Below are positions 59,790 through 64,000 of a DNA stretch of 64,000 nt, piece after piece. The notes beneath the pieces were generated by a model. That model saw only the letters and a list, made by a program, of their open reading frames with translations. It was not told where the DNA came from and searched no databases. The stretch is taken from the NCBI GenBank assembly GCA_023213395.1, contig CM041465.1, positions 148,993,741 through 149,057,740 on the forward strand, in the 5' to 3' direction. This stretch comes from Cycas panzhihuaensis (Eukaryota; Cycadophyta). How positions within the stretch are numbered: position 1 is the stretch's first letter; each line of letters opens with the position of its first letter. Position numbers and translations under genes: made by a program.

Positions 59790-61112
59790 TAAAGATTTTT
59801 AAAAAATTAAATTAAATTATATAATTTTTTAGAATCCAGGGTCTAAAAGTTAAGCCCCCTTCTCTCTTAGCCCTCAGTTGTATGACCTTTTCATATGACT
59901 ATTAACTCATTTTCAAAGGGGCCTTTTTACTTTTTTATAAAATTTACCTTTTTATTTTTTTTAATTTTTCATTTTACATAAGGTACTTAACAAATTTTTA
60001 CTATATCTTTTGACCGGGTCATCAGTTTTTGACAAAACCTATCCCATTACATCTAAAATTTTTTGAGGTGTAATTTTGACTAGTCATATGACCAATTTGG
60101 ATTTGATTTGACCCATTTTCAGTCACTTTAAAGTCAATCAATAATTTTTTAAGTATTTTAAAACTATTTTTAAAAAAACTATTTTTTATTAGATTATATT
60201 TTTTTTACCAGGAAATTATTTTCTACTTGGATCTATTTTGTAGACATCTACTATCAACAAGATTCATTAACATTTATTTATTTTATTCTTTAAGATTTAT
60301 TTTAATCACTATTTTAATCACCAAAAGTGACACTTTAAGTGTTTCTAAACACTTTTTAAACATTTTACTATAAAAGTACTTACTTCCATTTTTTTATAAC
60401 TTTTCTGTTTTACATTATAATTTAGTTCCATCAATTTTGTTGGGAAGATGACTCACTTCTCTTCAAACTAACACTATTTTTTATAAGGTTTGAAGTGTTT
60501 TATTAGATTTTCAAAATCATTAAAGTTGAGGTACTTAATAGCCTCCAATCTGCCATAATTACACATTTTTTATATATTATTCCTCAAAATTTTCAATTAA
60601 AAAGTATATTGAGTAGCCTTCCATACTATAATTGATCCTTTTACAGTATTCTATAAATTTTTTATTAGCATTTTTATACTATTTTGAGCTCTAGGCTCCT
60701 GTTAGGCCTGAAAACAAGGACTATACCTTTGGTTCATCAAAATATTGACTTGCAGGAACCCATTTTTAAAACGGTCAGTTTCATTGAATAGATATTTCAT
60801 TGATCTTCAATCTGGTATAATTTCACGTTATTCTAACATCGGTTAGTATAGATTTGAAGCTACTAAACTTGAGCATTTAAGATACTCCAATATTACCTTA
60901 TTCTAATATTTTATTCTTCATTATCAAAGTTTCAATTAAGATTTTCATAATTAAAGGGATCTTAATTATATTTGAATTTGCTCACATATTTATTTTTTAT
61001 TTTAAATTTTATCTAAAATTATATCTTATAAGTTTGTCATATTTGTTGATTTATTAAGTTTTTTGACTTAGTAAAAGCATATTCCCTTTTATATACTAAA
61101 GTTTTTCGAAAA
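59790..61112 (+). other. E7 interior ladder, no gene
   Basis: From about 59850 the sequence resumes alignment with the E6 and E8 interiors (AAGCCCCCTTCTCTCTTAGC, ATAAGGTACTTAACAAATT, CATCTAAAATTTTTTGAGG). Blocks with GTTTTTGACAAAACC, TTCCATCAATTTTGTTGGGA and TGATCTTCAATCTGGTATAA recur about every 200-400 bp. No open frame of note. Confidence 0.6.
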
Positions 61113-61825
61113 ATGGCAATCAATCTTGATCAAATGCAATTTCCTATATTTGATGGCCATATATTTTCACTATGGCATAAGACTATGTAAAATTATTTTA
61201 TTACATATGATCTTTAGAAATACTTACAAGATGAGTATGACATTAGTATTAAGGAAAACATTAAAAAAGATAATAAGGCCTTAGCTTTACTGTTTTGCAC
61301 TATAAATGATGATATATTTTCTAGAGTTTGTGAATTAACAACTTTTAAATCTATGTGGGATGTCTTGATTTCTACTTATAGGGGAGATACTATTAATGTA
61401 TTTAACATTGATGTTGAGCATGTGAGACAAGTGCCAAAACATGTGAATTGTTATAAAAAGAGCAAAGAAGATTCAAGTCAAATGCATGATCATCTTGTTG
61501 TACAAGACCCTAATCCTCAATTTGAGAGAAGAGATATGATGATATGACAGTTGTATATAAAACAAAGACTTCAGAAGATAAAGTTCAATTTTAAATTTTC
61601 CTTAATGTTCAAGTTGACAAAGTCAAAGTTGTAGCTACACATATACGTTTGAATTAAACTTCATTTACTTATAGATTTTTTATACAATTCAATGGTGAAG
61701 ATATATACATTGCTAAAAGGATAAATCAAGTTAATAAAGATCAAGTTAAAAGATAGTTTTTTAAAGTTTTTTTCAAGTACAAATTTCATAAGTTTAAAGA
61801 GAATACATTGTTCGTGATGATTATT
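61113..61825 (+). pseudogene. Copia-type gag of E7
   Basis: ATG at 61113 opens MAINLDQMQFPIFDGHIFSL. The frame continues with one stop in the first 30 codons to NKALALLFCTINDDIFSRV, LTTFKSMWDVLISTYRGDTI and VPKHVNCYKKSKEDSSQMH (open piece 61353-61547). These are the FDGxxFxxW and UBN2 blocks of copia gag. There is no zinc knuckle and no protease. The end YKFHKFKENTLFVMIIKRE coincides with the purine tract (61826-61836). This is the least damaged gag of the three relatives. Confidence 0.85.
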
Positions 61826-61836
61826 AAGAGGGAGAA

Positions 61837-62235
61837 TGTTGGGGTTAATGCTCATCACCCCACTCCCACCTTCCAACTAGGAGTGCACATCTCACACTCA
61901 TCAATTTACATATGTAGGTGCTCACATGTGTAGGTAAGTATAAGGTAAGATTTGATTTAATTTGAGTTAAGTTTATTTTGAGTTAAGTTTATATTATTTT
62001 ATTGTTAGTTAAATTTTAGGGGTTGAAGAGTTTCCCTCCTCCCCTAAACTATATAATTTAAGGGGTGTGCAACCCTAGTGTCTTTAGACACCACCTTCAT
62101 TTTGGATATTTGTAATACCCTCTTCATAACAATAGATTAAATACAAAGGATTCTTGTTTATGCAAAAATGACGTATTGATTTATGATTATCTCTTTTATG
62201 TTCTGCCATGTTCTCTATTGATTATTTTTCCTATA
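61837..62235 (+). repeat. 3' LTR of E7
   Basis: Starts TGTTGGGGTTAATGCTCATC and ends TTTTTCCTATA. A 16-bp tandem duplication (TTGAGTTAAGTTTATT-like, about 61960-61992) makes it longer than the left copy. GTCTT follows. Confidence 0.95.
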
Positions 62236-62616
62236 GTCTTCAACTTTAGAAAAGTCTTCATAAATCAAATCATATATTTATTGTTCCAAAATAATTAACT
62301 TCTTAGTGTCAATTTTATAGTACTTTTCCTTTAGTGAGTTCTAGACTATGGCTAAATCATCTATGTCAAAGAAGTAGTGACTTATGTTTGGGGAGAAAGA
62401 GGTTAGGATGCTACCTAAGGCTCCATCATAATTCATCAGATAAACCATGTAGGCTTCTAATTTTTTATTTGTCAGTTTAATAAATTCTTCTATGACATAT
62501 CGCCATAGCTTTTATTACTTTATATGGTGAGATATGTGAGTTTTATAGTTGGCATAATTAGAGTCAGTTAGAACTAGAATTGAAGTACAGAAGGTTGTCC
62601 CTAGTATGAGTGCCAT
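62236..62616 (-). pseudogene. E4 gag N-terminal piece
   Basis: The start is placed at 62616: MALILGTTFCTSILVLTDSN, aligning with MELMLGAVTCVPILVLTGSN of E3. It continues colinear with E3 to the E7 junction, and the E4 gag resumes at 56495. Several stops, including in the second half at former Gln and Lys codons. Confidence 0.88.
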
Positions 62617-64000
62617 TTTGGAACTAACTAATGACAAAAGGCCTATTTAAGGAAATGAAAAAGGTAGAAGAAGTTTTGATGACTTTTGAATGAAATTAAT
62701 TATTATTTTTATAGGTATACCTTCATTTAAAAAAATAGGTGTGTTACTGAAATAAACTCATTAACATTGCCACTAAACATTAATTTACCATTGATTATGA
62801 AAGTAATCTTGTTTAACATTTCTTATTTAATTTAATCATTTATCAGAAAATACACATTAAAAATAAACTCATTAACATTAAATATTGATAATTCTTAATC
62901 AAGAAACATTAAAAATTTTAATCAAATATTTAAGAAAATTAATCAAACGTATGAGAATTGCATGTTTGTAGCTTGAATTAAATCATATAATTAAAAAAAG
63001 ATTTATTTTAATAGACTATATATAATGATTAAAAATTATATAAAAATAATAAAATTTGTTAAATTTTTGACAAGTGATTAATGTTTATTTATTTAAAAAA
63101 AATCACGTGCTTTAGTTTACTTGGTCATGGAAGGAAGCCTTATTTTAAGCATAAATTTATAGGTTGAAATGGTGTCCAAATGGAACAAGTGACTAGTCGA
63201 TGCATCCACATTTAAGTCAGGATTCTGATACTTTTAGAGTTGAATTTGGACTTCATATGGTAAAGTTATAAAAGAAGAAGCATAGGTAGCCCCTTTTGTA
63301 GATGAAAAAAAAAAAGTAAAACAAGGGGATAAGCCCCTTTTCAAAATTGGACTGAGGTTATATGGGAGGCTAATATGGTCAGGGGCTGGGGGGGAGAGGG
63401 ACTAAGGTGGACCTGAAAGAATGTTTAAATTAAATTAAATTAGATTAAAACTTTATAAAGAAAAGGATATTAAAAGGGTATGATAAGGCACATACCCAAA
63501 ATATAAATTAGGCAAACTTAATTCTTTTTATGTTTACAAAAATAATAAACTAAATTTAATAAAAGCTTCATATCTGAGGCTTATATACCCTAAGATTTAG
63601 GGTTTCACTTCATTTTTCCCAAATATTTTTAGGATTTGTAGGTCTGCGACAGATGATAACTGTTTCACATGGTGTCTTCAAATGATGGCAAATCTCCTCT
63701 GTGAAGATTTCTTTTATTATACTTTTACGTGAGTCATCTAGTTACCCTCTATTTGATGTCTCTACATTTCATCTTCTATTTTATGTCTTTACATTTCATC
63801 TACGTGAGGGTTTACTTATTCTTTTAGTATCAGATCATCTCCATGCTGCGCTCTACGTGTAGGTTGAAAACTATCTTTAGCTAGAGCTATGGCAATGGCA
63901 TTCCTATGTTTCTTAGATGTCTACCCTCTACATCTTCTAAGATGGTTATGACTTTTGGTATCTCTTTGATTTTTACATTTTCTTTAGTTTATAGTAATGT
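62617..64000 (-). other. E4 leader and unassigned right flank
   Basis: This should be the E4 leader (2.2 kb in E3), with its primer site and 5' LTR beyond the window. A short block AAAATCACGTG(C/T)TT at about 63100 is shared with E3 (about 28783). A PBS-like TATCAGAATCC (minus) occurs at about 63213-63228 but no LTR similarity follows. No gene seen. Confidence 0.5.

Larger units (their letters stand above)
56496..62235 (+). mobile_element. Gag-only LTR retrotransposon E7 with a captured ALDH gene fragment
   Basis: LTRs lie at 56496-56880 (385 bp) and 61837-62235 (399 bp, including a 16-bp internal duplication). There is a perfect 5-bp target duplication GTCTT (56491-56495 and 62236-62240), a decayed primer site at 56881 and the purine tract AAGAGGGAGAA at 61826-61836. 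The gag frame lies at 61113-61825. At 5740 bp it is 1.6 kb longer than its relatives E6 and E8. Most of the excess is accounted for by a tandem repeat block (57190-57800) and an antisense host gene fragment (58300-59560). It is inserted in E4 gag. Confidence 0.95.
23745..64000 (-). mobile_element. Ty1/copia retrotransposon E4, ground level of a nest, in four pieces
   Basis: Minus-strand pieces at 62236-62616 (gag N-terminus), 55978-56495 (gag C-terminus), 31317-34345 (protease to RNase H) and 23745-23903 (RNase H end) are colinear with the related element E3. Each break falls at the end of an inserted element with its own LTRs and a target duplication: CTTAA for E3, GTCTT for E7 and a decayed GTAGT for E5. 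Reading continues across every junction when compared with E3. The leader runs right from 62617. Neither LTR could be delimited, and the right one is probably outside the window. Confidence 0.85.

Noticed and set aside
63213-63228. TATCAGAATCC (minus) as a primer site for E4
   Set aside because: The following sequence does not resemble the E3 LTR, and the distance to gag (600 bp) does not fit the 2.2-kb leader of E3.
1-64000. Search for CRISPR arrays, tRNA or rRNA genes and intact host genes
   Set aside because: No regularly spaced short repeats with unique spacers, no cloverleaf-type sequence with A and B boxes and no rRNA blocks were recognised. All longer frames belong to retroelements or to the captured fragment.

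Overview
The window looks like intergenic DNA of a seed plant with a large, AT-rich nuclear genome. I found no intact host gene, no tRNA or rRNA gene and no CRISPR array. Nearly everything that can be recognised is LTR retrotransposon, mostly broken by stop codons and frameshifts and inserted into other retrotransposons. The copia and gypsy lineages, Met-initiator-type primer sites, purine tracts and 5-bp target duplications are all of plant type. The species cannot be named from this sequence. LTR divergences quoted below are counts by eye.

Left block (1 to about 15.7 kb). A minus-strand Ty3/gypsy element (here G0) reads from right to left. Its gag plus start-of-protease segment is present three times in a 1.82-kb tandem array (9802-15298). 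Reverse transcriptase, RNase H and integrase remnants follow at 9239-9801 and 1-1605. A plus-strand Ty1/copia element (E1, 1606-9238) is inserted into G0 just before the YxDD motif of its reverse transcriptase.

Middle (15.7-23.7 kb). About 2.4 kb has no recognisable gene. A decayed minus-strand copia element (E2, about 18060-22520) comes next, then 1.2 kb of unassigned sequence.

Right block (23.7-64 kb). This is one nest. The ground level is a minus-strand copia element (E4) now in four pieces: 23745-23903, 31317-34345, 55978-56495 and 62236 onward. Three elements interrupt it. E3 (23904-31316, target duplication CTTAA) is a close relative of E4 and sits in its RNase H. E5 (34346-55977) is a large Tat-like Ty3/gypsy element with 2.4-kb LTRs and sits in its gag. 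E7 (56496-62235, target duplication GTCTT) also sits in its gag. E5 carries two further insertions: E8 (41846-45949) in its interior and E6 (50970-55063) in its right LTR.

E6, E7 and E8 form one family of small elements with LTRs, a primer site, a purine tract and a gag frame only, with no pol. They resemble the non-autonomous class called TR-GAG. E7 has in addition taken up, in antisense, an intron-poor fragment of a family-2 aldehyde dehydrogenase gene, joined in frame to a coiled-coil segment I do not recognise.

Most coding damage is C-to-T/G-to-A (Cys to Tyr in zinc knuckles, YVDD to YVDN, Trp/Gln to stop), as expected of long-methylated repeats. The youngest element by LTR divergence is E3 (about 4%). 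E1, E5, E6, E7 and E8 all show about 10-15%.
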